In this document: positions 37,061 to 45,784 of the stretch, in pieces
Layout of the letters: each line of letters begins with the position of its first letter
Position numbering within the stretch: position 1 is the stretch's first letter
Assembly: GCA_016786585.1 (NCBI GenBank)
Contig: JAEUUI010000030.1
Coordinates: forward strand, 1-64,000
Direction: 5' to 3'
DNA length: 64,000 nt
Source: Cyclobacteriaceae bacterium
GTDB taxonomy: Bacteria; Bacteroidota; Bacteroidia; Cytophagales; Cyclobacteriaceae
Position numbers and translations under genes: made by a program
The notes under the pieces: generated by a model
Told to the model about the DNA's origin: nothing
Databases searched by the model: none
Seen by the model: the letters and a program-made list of their open reading frames with translations, nothing else

Positions 37061-37102
37061 CACAATACGTTATTGTTTTTCGGTACTGCATATTTGTGAA
37101 CT

Positions 37103-39583
37103 GTGACACTAACGAAAGGAGAAAAAGTTATTTCAGATTGGATCGCGGCAAATGGCTGGGAACTGGCCGATTTTCAGCGTGATACCATGGCGGCTTACCT
37201 GGCAGGCAAAAGCGGGCTGCTCAACGCTCCTACCGGCTCAGGCAAAACGTACGCATTGTTTCTGCCCATCCTCGCAAAATTCATTAACGATAATCCCGAT
37301 TATCAGAATCAGAAAAAGTCGAAGCTCCGCATTCTCTGGATTACTCCGTTACGCGCACTCACCAAAGACATTCAGCGCAATCTGATCAACGCCTGCACCG
37401 GAATGAACATTCCCTGGAAGATTGGCATCCGGACGGGCGACATGAGCGCCAAAGAAAAAAATGCTCAAATCAAGGAAGCACCCGAAGTTCTTCTCATCAC
37501 ACCCGAAAGCCTGCACCTCTTCTTCGCCCAAAAAGATCATGAGGAGATGTTTAAAAATCTCGAAGCTATCGTTGTTGATGAATGGCATGAGCTTCTCAGC
37601 ACCAAACGCGGTGTGGCCACCGAACTAGGGTTAGCGCATATGCGAACACTTAATCCTGACTTGCTGGTTTGGGGAATCTCCGCAACCATCGGCAATCTGG
37701 AGCAGGCGTTGCAAACACTGATCGGCACAAAATTTAACCCCGACAAAGCAGTGATCATCCGCTCGACCATCATCAAAAAAGTCGAAGTCGAATCGATTCT
37801 TCCGGATCACATTGAAAAACTTCCGTGGGCGGGATATCTCGGCATCAATCTACTTGATAAGGTGATGCCAATCATCATGAAGAGCAAGACAACCTTGTTA
37901 TTCACAAATACGCGTTCACAAACAGAAATCTGGTTTCGCTTTGTCTCTGAAAACTATCCGGAACTGGCCGGGCAGGTTGCGTTGCATCATGGCTCGCTTG
38001 ATCGCGAGATTCGCGCGTGGGTTGAAGAAAATCTGCACCTCGGCAAACTCAAGCTTGTAATCTGCACGTCCAGTCTTGACTTGGGCGTTGACTTCCGTCC
38101 GGTTGAAACCGTTATTCAGGTAGGCAGTGCAAAAAGCATCTCACGATTTTTACAGCGGGCAGGACGAAGCGGTCACCGCCCCGGTGCGGTGAGTAAAATT
38201 TATTTCGTACCGACACACGCCATCGAACTTATCGAAGGCGTTTGCTTGCGCGATGGTGTGAAACAAAACAAAATCGAAGAGCGGGTACCGATCATTCAGG
38301 CATTCGATGTGCTGGTTCAGTACATGGTTACACTGGCCGTTGGCGGTGGTTTCAAAGAAGATGAGTTATTCCGCGAAATCAGGCTGACGTATTCGTATCA
38401 GTTGATTAATGATGACGAATGGAAGTGGCTGCTCGGATTTATCACAACCGGGGGTACTACGTTAGACGCTTATGATGAGTTCAACAGAGTAGAACGCGAA
38501 GGCGACTTATTCGTTGTAAAAAATAAACGTGTAGCTATGCGGCATCGGCTGAGCATGGGTACAATTGTATCAGACGCATCGTTGAAAGTTCAATACGTGT
38601 CCGGCAAATACATTGGTAATGTGGAAGAAAGTTTCATCGCCCGCATGAACCCGGGCGATGTGTTCTCTTTTGCAGGAATGAATCTCGAATTCATTCGGGT
38701 ACGGGAAATGACAGCACATGTTCGCAAGGCAAGCCCGAAGAAAAAAGGCATCATTCCGCGTTGGGCCGGAGGCCGGATTCCGTTGTCGTCACAACTTTCG
38801 GACTTTATCCGCGAACGGTTGTCGGGATCAGGGTATGATGTGCGCGAGCCCGAATTGGCAACCCTTCAGCCGTTGTTTGATTTGCAGCGCGAGCGTTCAG
38901 AAATTCCAAATAAAAATCAATTGTTGATCGAACAATGCCGCACCAAAGAAGGGTATCACATTTTTATTTATCCGTTTGAAGGCCGGTTAGTTCATGAAGG
39001 CATGGCTGCGCTCATTGCCTATCGCGTAAGCAAAATCAGGCCGATTACGTTTTCGATGGCGATGAACGACTACGGCTTTGAATTACTCACCGATGTGGAG
39101 ATCGCGCTTGAAGATATGCTCCAGGAACACGCGCTGTTTTCTACAGAAGACTTGCTCCTCGACATCCAGCGAAGCGTGAATGCCACCGAGATGGCAAAAC
39201 GAAAATTCCGCGAAGTGGCAGCGATCTCCGGGATGATTTTTCAAGGTTACCCGGGGCAGGGAATTAAAGCGCGTCATCTTCAGGCGTCTTCATCACTTTT
39301 GTTTGACGTAATCTCCGAGCACGAGCCGAAAAATCTGCTCATCCGTCAGGCATACCAGGAAGCGCTTGATCAGCAGCTGGAGGAACGGAGGTTGCGTATG
39401 GCATTGGAGCGCATCCGGACACAAGATGTCATAATCCGATACCCAACTACGCCTTCTCCTTTTGCTTTTCCGATAATGGTGGATAGATTGCGCGAACAAT
39501 TGTCGTCAGAAAAGCTGGAAGACCGACTTACCAAACTGGTTCGGCAATTTGAGCAGGTGAATGGAGCTACGGATAAGAAATAA
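37103..39583 (+). CDS. Ligase-associated DEXH-box DNA helicase (Lhr-like)
   Basis: This 826-residue superfamily 2 helicase has Walker A APTGSGKT at 42-49, DEWH at 159-162, SAT in WGISATIG and motif VI QRAGRSGHR. The C-terminal region resembles the Lhr core, which translocates 3' to 5' on single-stranded DNA. The start appears to be GTG 37103, 42 bp after the ligase; no earlier ATG fits. Its last 23 bp overlap the PdeM gene. Within the cassette it would supply unwinding for an exonuclease-plus-ligase repair reaction. Confidence 0.94.
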   Translation: MTLTKGEKVISDWIAANGWELADFQRDTMAAYLAGKSGLLNAPTGSGKTYALFLPILAKFINDNPDYQNQKKSKLRILWITPLRALTKDIQRNLINACTGMNIPWKIGIRTGDMSAKEKNAQIKEAPEVLLITPESLHLFFAQKDHEEMFKNLEAIVVDEWHELLSTKRGVATELGLAHMRTLNPDLLVWGISATIGNLEQALQTLIGTKFNPDKAVIIRSTIIKKVEVESILPDHIEKLPWAGYLGINLLDKVMPIIMKSKTTLLFTNTRSQTEIWFRFVSENYPELAGQVALHHGSLDREIRAWVEENLHLGKLKLVICTSSLDLGVDFRPVETVIQVGSAKSISRFLQRAGRSGHRPGAVSKIYFVPTHAIELIEGVCLRDGVKQNKIEERVPIIQAFDVLVQYMVTLAVGGGFKEDELFREIRLTYSYQLINDDEWKWLLGFITTGGTTLDAYDEFNRVEREGDLFVVKNKRVAMRHRLSMGTIVSDASLKVQYVSGKYIGNVEESFIARMNPGDVFSFAGMNLEFIRVREMTAHVRKASPKKKGIIPRWAGGRIPLSSQLSDFIRERLSGSGYDVREPELATLQPLFDLQRERSEIPNKNQLLIEQCRTKEGYHIFIYPFEGRLVHEGMAALIAYRVSKIRPITFSMAMNDYGFELLTDVEIALEDMLQEHALFSTEDLLLDIQRSVNATEMAKRKFREVAAISGMIFQGYPGQGIKARHLQASSSLLFDVISEHEPKNLLIRQAYQEALDQQLEERRLRMALERIRTQDVIIRYPTTPSPFAFPIMVDRLREQLSSEKLEDRLTKLVRQFEQVNGATDKK

Positions 39584-40232
39584 TACATTTTTATTGCTGC
39601 CGCAGAAGGCGATTTACTGGAGGGAAGCAGAAACAATTTTGCTGAGCGATCTTCACATTGGAAAGATTTCGCATTTCCGCAAGGCGGGTATTCCCGTTCC
39701 GCAAAACGGTTCAACCGATAACTTCAACCGGCTTGATGAAATCATCGCAGCTACCAATCCAAAGCAAGTGTTGTTTGTCGGAGATCTTTTCCACAGCGAT
39801 ATAAACCGCGAGTGGGATCAATTCTGTGCATGGCGTAAAAAATACCCGTCTGTCAAAATGGATATCGTATTGGGAAATCACGATTACCTGCCGGAAGATT
39901 TTTGTTCGAATTACCAGATCGACATCTACCCGACCGAGCTGGTCATCGGCCCTTTTACGTTTGCTCATCATCCGCGGGAAGAATTTAATGGCGATGAATA
40001 CGTGATTTCGGGTCACGTTCATCCCGTCATTGCGTTAAGCGGCATGGCACGACAATACGTAAAAACTCCCTGCTTTTATTTTGGAGAACAACAAGCCATT
40101 CTGCCGAGCTTCGGCTATTTCACCGGTGGCTACGCGATTGACATCCAGGAGAATGATACAGTCATTGCTGTTGCAGAAAAGAAATTATATCCCGTACAAT
40201 TGAGAATTGCCGTTACCAGTTTGGGTGTTTAA
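39561..40232 (+). CDS. pdeM: Ligase-associated DNA damage response endonuclease PdeM
   Basis: This 223-residue calcineurin-like phosphoesterase has Asp30/His32 in LLSDLHIGKISHFRK, Asp in FVGDLFHSD, the pair in LGNHDYLP and the final histidines in SGHVHPV. The opening and its position after the helicase match the PdeM family of ligase-associated endonucleases. The ATG lies inside the helicase gene (23-bp overlap, different frame), so translation is coupled. It ends the operon; no clear terminator follows before the hairpin repeats. Confidence 0.92.
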   Translation: MELRIRNNTFLLLPQKAIYWREAETILLSDLHIGKISHFRKAGIPVPQNGSTDNFNRLDEIIAATNPKQVLFVGDLFHSDINREWDQFCAWRKKYPSVKMDIVLGNHDYLPEDFCSNYQIDIYPTELVIGPFTFAHHPREEFNGDEYVISGHVHPVIALSGMARQYVKTPCFYFGEQQAILPSFGYFTGGYAIDIQENDTVIAVAEKKLYPVQLRIAVTSLGV

Positions 40233-40245
40233 ACGAATGCCGATT

Positions 40246-40312
40246 CGACCCCTTCAGGGTCGTTCATACAATCTGACGTTTTACCCTATCAACATTCGAA
40301 TCCTTCGGATTC
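40246..40312 (-). repeat. Inverted REP-like unit
   Basis: CGACCC...GGGTCG (40246-40262) and GAATCC-TTC-GGATTC (40298-40312) form two hairpins. The loop triplet reads GAA on the minus strand, whereas in the other units it reads GAA (or AAA/CAA) on the plus strand, so this unit is reversed. Its spacer differs from the others. Confidence 0.65.
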
Positions 40313-40403
40313 ATTAACCCTCAAATATTACCCACCGTGTTAATACTTACAGCCATCCGAACTTATAGAGTATTTATAAAACACAGGTTATTTTAATGCA
40401 CGA

Positions 40404-40500
40404 CCATCCCAAAGGGATGGCATCTTTGTAGCCGATATGGGATAGAAACCTACGACCCCCAAGGGGTCGAATACCAATCAGCGATAACGATTCAATTATC
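40404..40500 (+). repeat. REP-like unit 1
   Basis: First hairpin: CCATCCC (40404-40410) with GGGATGG (40414-40420). Second hairpin: CGACCCC (40453-40459) with GGGGTCG (40463-40469). A tail of 31 bases follows, nearly identical to that of unit 2. Confidence 0.75.
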
Positions 40501-40519
40501 TCTATCATCAAAAACATAA

Positions 40520-40616
40520 CCTCCCGAAGGGATGGCATGTTTATAGGCGATACGCCAGGTTCGAATTGCGACCCCGAAGGGGCCGAATAACAATCAGTGA
40601 TAACAATTCAATAATC
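40520..40616 (+). repeat. REP-like unit 2
   Basis: The first hairpin is CCTCCC-GAA-GGGATGG, with one arm base lost. The second is CGACCCC (40569-40575) with GGGGCCG (40579-40585). The spacer CATGTTTATAGGCGA is shared with unit 3 and the tail with unit 1. Confidence 0.75.
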
Positions 40617-40693
40617 CCAGAAATATGCACGTTAACCGAAACGCAAGATTGTGCAAATTAATCAAATCGAATCCAACTCATGATCACATACCA

Positions 40694-40784
40694 CCATTCC
40701 GAAGGAATGGCATGTTTATAGGCGAAACCCACGTTCGAATTACGACCCGGAAAGGGTCGAATACCAGGCTATCGACTCAATTTT
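40694..40784 (+). repeat. REP-like unit 3
   Basis: CCATTCC (40694-40700) pairs with GGAATGG (40704-40710). Compared with unit 1, both arms changed together (C to T and G to A), keeping the pairing. The second hairpin is CGACCC (40743-40748) with GGGTCG (40754-40759). The tail is diverged. Confidence 0.75.
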
Positions 40785-40871
40785 GAATCTGAGTGTGTAG
40801 CCAAATCCCCACCCGGTTCTACAGCGAAACACCCAAAATAACCCGAATTCTGCCCTGAGTAATCCTTTAAA

Positions 40872-40896
40872 GCCGTAACGAAGCGGCATTTTTTTT
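40872..40896 (+). terminator. Weak terminator-like hairpin
   Basis: GCCG (40872-40875) can pair with CGGC (40884-40887) around eight bases and is followed by eight Ts after one A. The stem is short. It lies 35 bp before the next plus-strand start and may end transcription coming from the ligase cassette. Confidence 0.45.
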
Positions 40897-40930
40897 GATC
40901 AGGGATTACAAATCTTTAAAACCAAGCATC

Positions 40931-41242
40931 ATGAAACCACTTAAAAATTTGATTCCTGTAGTGCTCATGCTTTTCCTGGCAGTTCCCGGTTTTTCAAATG
41001 ACGCAAGACCTGCTAACACTACACCTGTTACCGAAACAAATGCCCGCGCGGAAGTTTTGGTTAACCGGTTAGAAGAAATCAAGGCCATGGACCACAGCTC
41101 TATGACAAGAAAAGAAAAGCGTGCACTCCGCAAGGAAGTAAAATCAATTGAAAAGGAACTGAAGCAAATTGATGAAGGTGGTGTATATATCTCCGTTGGC
41201 GGTATTATCATCATCCTTCTATTGTTGATTCTGTTACTTTAA
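40931..41242 (+). CDS. Small secreted/membrane protein of unknown function
   Basis: This 103-residue protein starts at ATG 40931. It has a signal sequence (MKPLKNLIPVVLMLFLAVPG) and a highly charged, probably coiled-coil middle (about 42-82, with RKEKRALRKEVKSIEKELKQ). A C-terminal hydrophobic segment (ISVGGIIIILLLLILLL) ends the protein with no cytoplasmic tail. The layout suggests a periplasmic helix anchored by its C-terminus. I recognise no domain. It has its own terminator and looks monocistronic. Confidence 0.75.
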   Translation: MKPLKNLIPVVLMLFLAVPGFSNDARPANTTPVTETNARAEVLVNRLEEIKAMDHSSMTRKEKRALRKEVKSIEKELKQIDEGGVYISVGGIIIILLLLILLL

Positions 41243-41270
41243 TAGCATACCGTTCTGATGAAGAACATAA

Positions 41271-41295
41271 AAGGCGTCTTTTGACGCCTTTTTTT
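41271..41295. terminator. Bidirectional terminator between the small membrane protein and ppc
   Basis: AAGGCGTC (41271-41278) pairs perfectly with GACGCCTT (41283-41290) around TTTT. Both strands leave the stem on T-rich sequence. It ends the plus-strand gene and the convergent ppc, whose stop is two bases away. Confidence 0.9.
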
Positions 41296-41296
41296 G

Positions 41297-43867
41297 TTAC
41301 GCAGAATTTCGTGCAGCGTTGATAATTCCAAACATACACCGAATAATCAGCTTGCGATAACGTGTTTCATCTTCCGCACTCAGGTTGTTTGAAGTCCGTA
41401 AACTCATCAGCGCAAATTGCTGGATCGCGATCAGTGGCAACACAATTCGCTCCCGTAATTTCACCGAGTCTTTTATCAACGGATTATTCCCCATCAACTC
41501 CGATAATCCTGAAACTTCCAATGCCTCTTTCTTGGAGAGTTCATACTCCGCAAACATTTTTTTCCAGAAGTCTCCGAATTCAGGATCAGAACTCAGATAC
41601 GTAGTAGCTTTATAGGTCGTCTTCGTCATCGACATCATGCTATTACTCATCAGTGTGCGGAAGAACAGCGACCCTTTATACAAATTTTTTAACTGCTCAC
41701 CTTTTCCGCGTTCGATCAGTTTGCTTATAGCAGACCCCACCCCATAAAATCCCGGGATATTTTGCTTCATCTGAGCCCACGCTCCTACAAACGGAATTGC
41801 GCGCAGATCTTCAAACTTGAGCGCATCAGATGCATTACGTTTCACCGGACGTGAACCGATATTGCTATCACCAAAAAATGAGAGCGGTGTAACCTTTTCC
41901 AGGTAAGGAACAAACTTCGGATCGTGCTTGAGTTTCAGGTATGCCTGATAACCTTCTTCTGCAAGCTCATCCAGCAGCTTTTTATCTGTATCCGTTAACG
42001 GATTGTCCGAATGCTTAAATACATCCCCGATCACTCCGGCCGACAACAGTTGCTCAAGATTGTATTTACTGGACGACTCTTTTCCAAAATTTGAACTGAT
42101 CGTTTGACCCTGGATGGTTATCTGAACTTCTTCATTCTCGATGGTGTCACCCAGTGAAGCATAGAAGTCATGCGTGTTCCCGCCACCCCGTGCCGGTGGA
42201 CCTCCTCGCCCATCAAAAAACAACGCCTTGATATTGTTCTTACGTGACACTGCGGTGAGTTCTTCTTTCGCACGGAAGATCGACCAGTTCGCGCGCAGAT
42301 AGCCGCCATCTTTCGTACCATCCGAAAATCCGAGCATAATCGTTTGCTTGTTCTTTCTTCGGGTCAAATGTTCGCGGTAAACCGGAATCGCATACAACGA
42401 CTCCATAATCCCGGGTGCATGCGCGAGATCGTCAATCGTTTCAAATAATGGCACGACATCCAGGATAAAAGAATCATCCTTACCCATGAGCAGTTTGCCC
42501 AGCATAAACACTTCGATGATGTGCAATGCATGCTGGCAATTGCTAATTACATACCGATGACTCCCTCTCCTTCCGTTTGCCTGTTGAATTGTGGCGATAG
42601 CCTTTACACTATTAATCGTATCTGTAACCAGCGCATCATCAAACTTAAGTGATCCGATATCGGCCTTCAGCGAAAGCAAATGATTGATCTTTTCGGGGTC
42701 GGAAAGTTTGCTGTACGACTCGAACGAAATTCCATTCTGTTCAGCATGAAGTTTTTCAAGGATTGCTTTCCATACTGCATCATGCTTGCGACTGTCTTGC
42801 CGGATATCGAGGCTGGCGAAATAGAAGCCAAAAATTCTGACTTTAAGAATAAAGCTGTCGAGCAGATCAACGAACAATCCATCGTGGTCCTGCACCAGCG
42901 TTTTTCGGATCTCCTGAAGCTCACCCAGCAGCTCGTCAACTGTATTGTAAGCTTGTGCACGCCCGGCCACCATGTCGCCCAACTTCTGTTCGATGTCAAC
43001 CATCGGCTTATCAACTCCCCGGAATGTTAACCTTCTTCTTAAAAAGCGTGCATCGCGCGCATAGCATTTCAAAATGCCTTCGCGCAGCCGTGCAGCAACT
43101 TTCAACGTGATGTCACTGGTAACAAATGGATTACCATCCCGATCGCCTCCCGGCCAAAATCCGATAACAATCAGGCGGTCATTCTTCCATTCTGAAATCG
43201 GGAGCTGCAAACCATTCAGCAAAGCCGAAATAATTCTGGGTATCGAATGATAAAATACATTCTCCAGGTACCAGCTCAGGCTAACGGCCTCATCATAAGG
43301 TGTAGGCTTTTCTTTATTGATGAACCCGGTTTTTCCAAGTTGCTGTAACAACAAGTTGATTTGATCGAGATCGTTCTCACGGATTGACCGTTCAAGGTCC
43401 GTTAAAATTCCCAACACGTGACCGGGATAAAATTGCGTGGGGTGTGCGGTAAGCACAATGCGCAGACTAAACTTCTGCAGTTTAGCTTTTAGATCTTCTA
43501 CCTTATCCTCAAGCCTGGCCTGGAGTAATAGAGACGAAATACTTCCTTTCCCCCGAACATCATTGATCTGCAAGAATTCAGAGTCCTCAATGGAATCAAA
43601 CAACGCCACTTGCCGCTCAACATATTGAATGAAGTTGAACAACAGATCGAATTGCTCCTTTTGTGAAGCATGAGGTGCGAAGTCAGTAAAAAACTGTTGA
43701 ATAATATCGCGTGCCGATTCGCCACGGTCAAAACCAGCTTCGCAATACTGCTGCATGAGTGGCAACAATGTGCCGGTTCGGAGAATGTTATCGAACGGCA
43801 GGTTCAAAAACAAACTGTTATAGATGTGATACCGGGCCCCTACTATCTGATCGTATTTTGCTGACAT
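41297..43867 (-). CDS. ppc: Phosphoenolpyruvate carboxylase
   Basis: This enzyme fixes bicarbonate onto PEP to form oxaloacetate, refilling the TCA cycle. It has 856 residues from ATG 43867; the frame runs 16 codons further upstream without conserved text. Catalytic His142 sits in LTAHPTQFYPGHVLG, and FSDGTKDGGYLRANW matches the second signature. The mobile glycine loop reads FDGRGGPPARGGG, where many bacterial enzymes have His before GRGG; here it is Asp. The C-terminal tail ends ARNSA rather than the usual Asn-Thr-Gly. The rest looks intact. Confidence 0.94.
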   Translation of the reverse strand: MSAKYDQIVGARYHIYNSLFLNLPFDNILRTGTLLPLMQQYCEAGFDRGESARDIIQQFFTDFAPHASQKEQFDLLFNFIQYVERQVALFDSIEDSEFLQINDVRGKGSISSLLLQARLEDKVEDLKAKLQKFSLRIVLTAHPTQFYPGHVLGILTDLERSIRENDLDQINLLLQQLGKTGFINKEKPTPYDEAVSLSWYLENVFYHSIPRIISALLNGLQLPISEWKNDRLIVIGFWPGGDRDGNPFVTSDITLKVAARLREGILKCYARDARFLRRRLTFRGVDKPMVDIEQKLGDMVAGRAQAYNTVDELLGELQEIRKTLVQDHDGLFVDLLDSFILKVRIFGFYFASLDIRQDSRKHDAVWKAILEKLHAEQNGISFESYSKLSDPEKINHLLSLKADIGSLKFDDALVTDTINSVKAIATIQQANGRRGSHRYVISNCQHALHIIEVFMLGKLLMGKDDSFILDVVPLFETIDDLAHAPGIMESLYAIPVYREHLTRRKNKQTIMLGFSDGTKDGGYLRANWSIFRAKEELTAVSRKNNIKALFFDGRGGPPARGGGNTHDFYASLGDTIENEEVQITIQGQTISSNFGKESSSKYNLEQLLSAGVIGDVFKHSDNPLTDTDKKLLDELAEEGYQAYLKLKHDPKFVPYLEKVTPLSFFGDSNIGSRPVKRNASDALKFEDLRAIPFVGAWAQMKQNIPGFYGVGSAISKLIERGKGEQLKNLYKGSLFFRTLMSNSMMSMTKTTYKATTYLSSDPEFGDFWKKMFAEYELSKKEALEVSGLSELMGNNPLIKDSVKLRERIVLPLIAIQQFALMSLRTSNNLSAEDETRYRKLIIRCMFGIINAARNSA

Positions 43868-43996
43868 ATCAATGGAAAAAACTGCTGAATTTACTGCCAT
43901 TGAAGCAAATAACACGGGCTAAAAGCGATTTAAAATCAATCACTTGGTCGGGCGTGCGCAGAAGTGTATCTTCAATTTCGCGTTAAATTCTTGTGT

Positions 43997-44572
43997 ATGG
44001 GGAAGAACTACGTCTATGCAATCGTTTTAGTAGTGTGCACGTCATGTTTGGGGTATAAGGAAATGCCTGTCGAGTACGACTACAGCTACAAAGGGAATTT
44101 TAAAAAATATAAAACGTTCGACATCATGAAACCGGTTGGCACGGCCGATTCCAGCATGATCAATGCAACGATCGAACGTTCTATCCTCTCACGGATGAAG
44201 TTTTTGGGTTATAAGCAAACCGATAATAAACCGCATTTACTGGTGAGTTTTAAAATGTTCGAAGACAGCATGCGCTTTAACGGGTACAACCAGCCTGAAA
44301 TCGAGCAATGGGTTGCCGGAGGTAAGGAAGATGCGTCTTATGATCAGAAAAAACTGCAGCTCAAAACCGGGACGTTGCTCATTCAGCTGTACGACCGCAA
44401 ACAGAACCGATCGATCTGGCAGGGCTATTCAACCGATTTGTACGGTGCAATTGATTTTCACGATCACCGGACCCTGCGCAATGCAGTGATTTCCATCCTT
44501 GATAAATACCGGTTCTGGGCAGAAGGATTCATCGAAAAAGGAAACCCCGAACAGGCGGCAATGGTCAACTGA
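43997..44572 (+). CDS. DUF4136-type lipoprotein
   Basis: This 191-residue predicted lipoprotein starts at ATG 43997: MGKNYVYAIVLVVCTSC places the lipid-bearing Cys at 17, a slightly loose lipobox. The body fits DUF4136: YDYSYKGNFKKYKTFDI, then a domain with LLVSFKMFEDS, GTLLIQLYDRKQNRSIWQGY and a C-terminal helical end. Such proteins sit at the periplasmic or outer-membrane face; their role is unknown. The frame is open for 11 codons upstream without a better start. Confidence 0.8.
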   Translation: MGKNYVYAIVLVVCTSCLGYKEMPVEYDYSYKGNFKKYKTFDIMKPVGTADSSMINATIERSILSRMKFLGYKQTDNKPHLLVSFKMFEDSMRFNGYNQPEIEQWVAGGKEDASYDQKKLQLKTGTLLIQLYDRKQNRSIWQGYSTDLYGAIDFHDHRTLRNAVISILDKYRFWAEGFIEKGNPEQAAMVN

Positions 44573-44657
44573 AACTAAACTCCATAGAAACCAGTTATTT
44601 AGGGCCAATTTGGCCAGAATTTTAGGATTCGGAGGTCGGTTTTTCTGAAAAATATCC

Positions 44658-44665
44658 TACTTTTG
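44658..44665 (+). promoter_or_regulatory. Possible -7 box of the tRNA-Gln promoter
   Basis: TACTTTTG matches TAnnTTTG, 39 bases before the tRNA. The matching -33 element is not obvious. Transcription would probably continue into prs, as no terminator separates them. Confidence 0.5.
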
Positions 44666-44704
44666 CAGACCCAAAAATTGGGTTTTCGGGAAACCGGAAC
44701 GGAT

Positions 44705-44775
44705 TGTCCGATGGTGTAATGGTAACACTGCAGATTTTGGTTCTGCCTTTCAAGGTTCGAATCCTTGTCGGACAA
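44705..44775 (+). tRNA. tRNA-Gln (anticodon UUG)
   Basis: A full cloverleaf can be drawn. The acceptor is TGTCCGA (44705-44711) with TCGGACA (44768-44774). The anticodon stem GCAGA/TCTGC surrounds the loop TTTTGGT (44735-44741), whose anticodon is TTG. The T arm CAAGG-TTCGAAT-CCTTG spans 44751-44767. The discriminator is A at 44775 and CCA is not encoded. It precedes prs by ~56 bp. Confidence 0.95.
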
Positions 44776-44831
44776 CATAAAAAGCTCGAAATCCCGTCTA
44801 ATTGACGGGATTTTAGTTAAATCTTGAACCT

Positions 44832-45761
44832 ATGGCTGTTAAGATTTTCAGCGGACGCGCAACGACCTACCTGGCAGAGAAAATTGCTCATGCATATGGC
44901 GAATCGTTGGGTGAAGTGAACTACCAGCAATTCAGCGATGGCGAAATGTCGCCTTTCCTGATGAGCTCAGTCCGCGGCCACGAGGTTTTCATTATCCAGT
45001 CGACCATCCCTCCTTCTGATAACCTGATGGAGCTTTTATTGATGGTAGACGCAGCCAAACGTGCCAGCGCATCAAGCGTAAACGTGGTAATTCCGTATTT
45101 CGGCTACGCCCGGCAGGATAGAAAAGACAAGCCCCGGGTAGCGATAGCTGCCAAGCTGATTGCCAATTTGCTTTCAGCAGCGGGTACCGACAGGATTATG
45201 ACCTGCGATTTACACGCAGATCAGATTCAGGGGTTCTTTGACTTTCCGGTAGACCATCTTGATGGCGCCTACATTTTCGTTCCGTATCTCAAATCATTGG
45301 GATTGCAGAATATCATGTTCGCTTCGCCTGACGTGGGTGGTATTAAACGTGCCCGCAGCTTCGCGAAATTCTTCGATGCTGAACTGGCCGTGTGTGATAA
45401 GTACCGCAAGGAAGCCAACAAGATAGAATCGATGCGACTGATCGGTGACGTGGAAGGCAAGGATGTGATCCTGGTAGACGACCTGGTAGATACAGCCGGT
45501 ACGATTTGCAAGGCTGCCGCTTTGTTGAAAGAAAAAGGCGCTAATTCGGTGAGAGCGGTGTGTACACACCCGGTACTTTCCGGAAAAGCGTATGAAAATA
45601 TCGACTCTTCAGTGTTAGAGGAAATTGCTGTTACCGACACAATTCCATTGAAGCAAAAGAGTCCGAAGATTAAAGTGCTGACCGTTTCCGACCTGTTTGC
45701 GAAAGCAATCCGGAAGATTCACGATCATGAGTCGATCAGTTCACTTTTTATTAAACTGTAA
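44832..45761 (+). CDS. prs: Ribose-phosphate pyrophosphokinase
   Basis: This enzyme makes PRPP from ribose 5-phosphate and ATP for purine, pyrimidine, NAD, His and Trp synthesis. At 309 residues it is of normal length. It has the flexible-loop region YARQDRKDKPR, the metal site MTCDLHADQIQGFFD and the PRPP-binding loop ILVDDLVDTAGTICKAA. It lies downstream of tRNA-Gln and 23 bp before rplY, so prs-rplY are probably cotranscribed. Confidence 0.97.
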   Translation: MAVKIFSGRATTYLAEKIAHAYGESLGEVNYQQFSDGEMSPFLMSSVRGHEVFIIQSTIPPSDNLMELLLMVDAAKRASASSVNVVIPYFGYARQDRKDKPRVAIAAKLIANLLSAAGTDRIMTCDLHADQIQGFFDFPVDHLDGAYIFVPYLKSLGLQNIMFASPDVGGIKRARSFAKFFDAELAVCDKYRKEANKIESMRLIGDVEGKDVILVDDLVDTAGTICKAAALLKEKGANSVRAVCTHPVLSGKAYENIDSSVLEEIAVTDTIPLKQKSPKIKVLTVSDLFAKAIRKIHDHESISSLFIKL

Positions 45762-45784
45762 TTTTTAACTAAACAATAAGTACC

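Larger units (their letters stand above)
40246..40784. repeat. Cluster of REP-like double-hairpin units
   Basis: The gene-free stretch 40233-40930 holds four imperfect units. Each has two short hairpins ~32 bp apart: one of the type CCATCCC-GAA-GGGATGG and one of the type CGACCCC-GAA-GGGGTCG. Units 1-3 run the same way; the first unit is inverted. Tails of units 1 and 2 agree at 27 of 31 positions. No frame, direct-repeat spacing or leader suggests genes or CRISPR. The form fits repetitive extragenic palindromes, probably scattered genome-wide. Confidence 0.8.

Noticed and set aside
36680-37065. Minus-strand frames of 127 and 75 codons within the ligase gene
   Set aside because: They are antisense to a conserved ligase C-terminus with motif text intact on the plus strand.
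40246-40784. CRISPR array
   Set aside because: Repeats are imperfect, occur at unequal distances (117 and 173 bp), include an inverted copy and contain two palindromes each. No cas gene is nearby.
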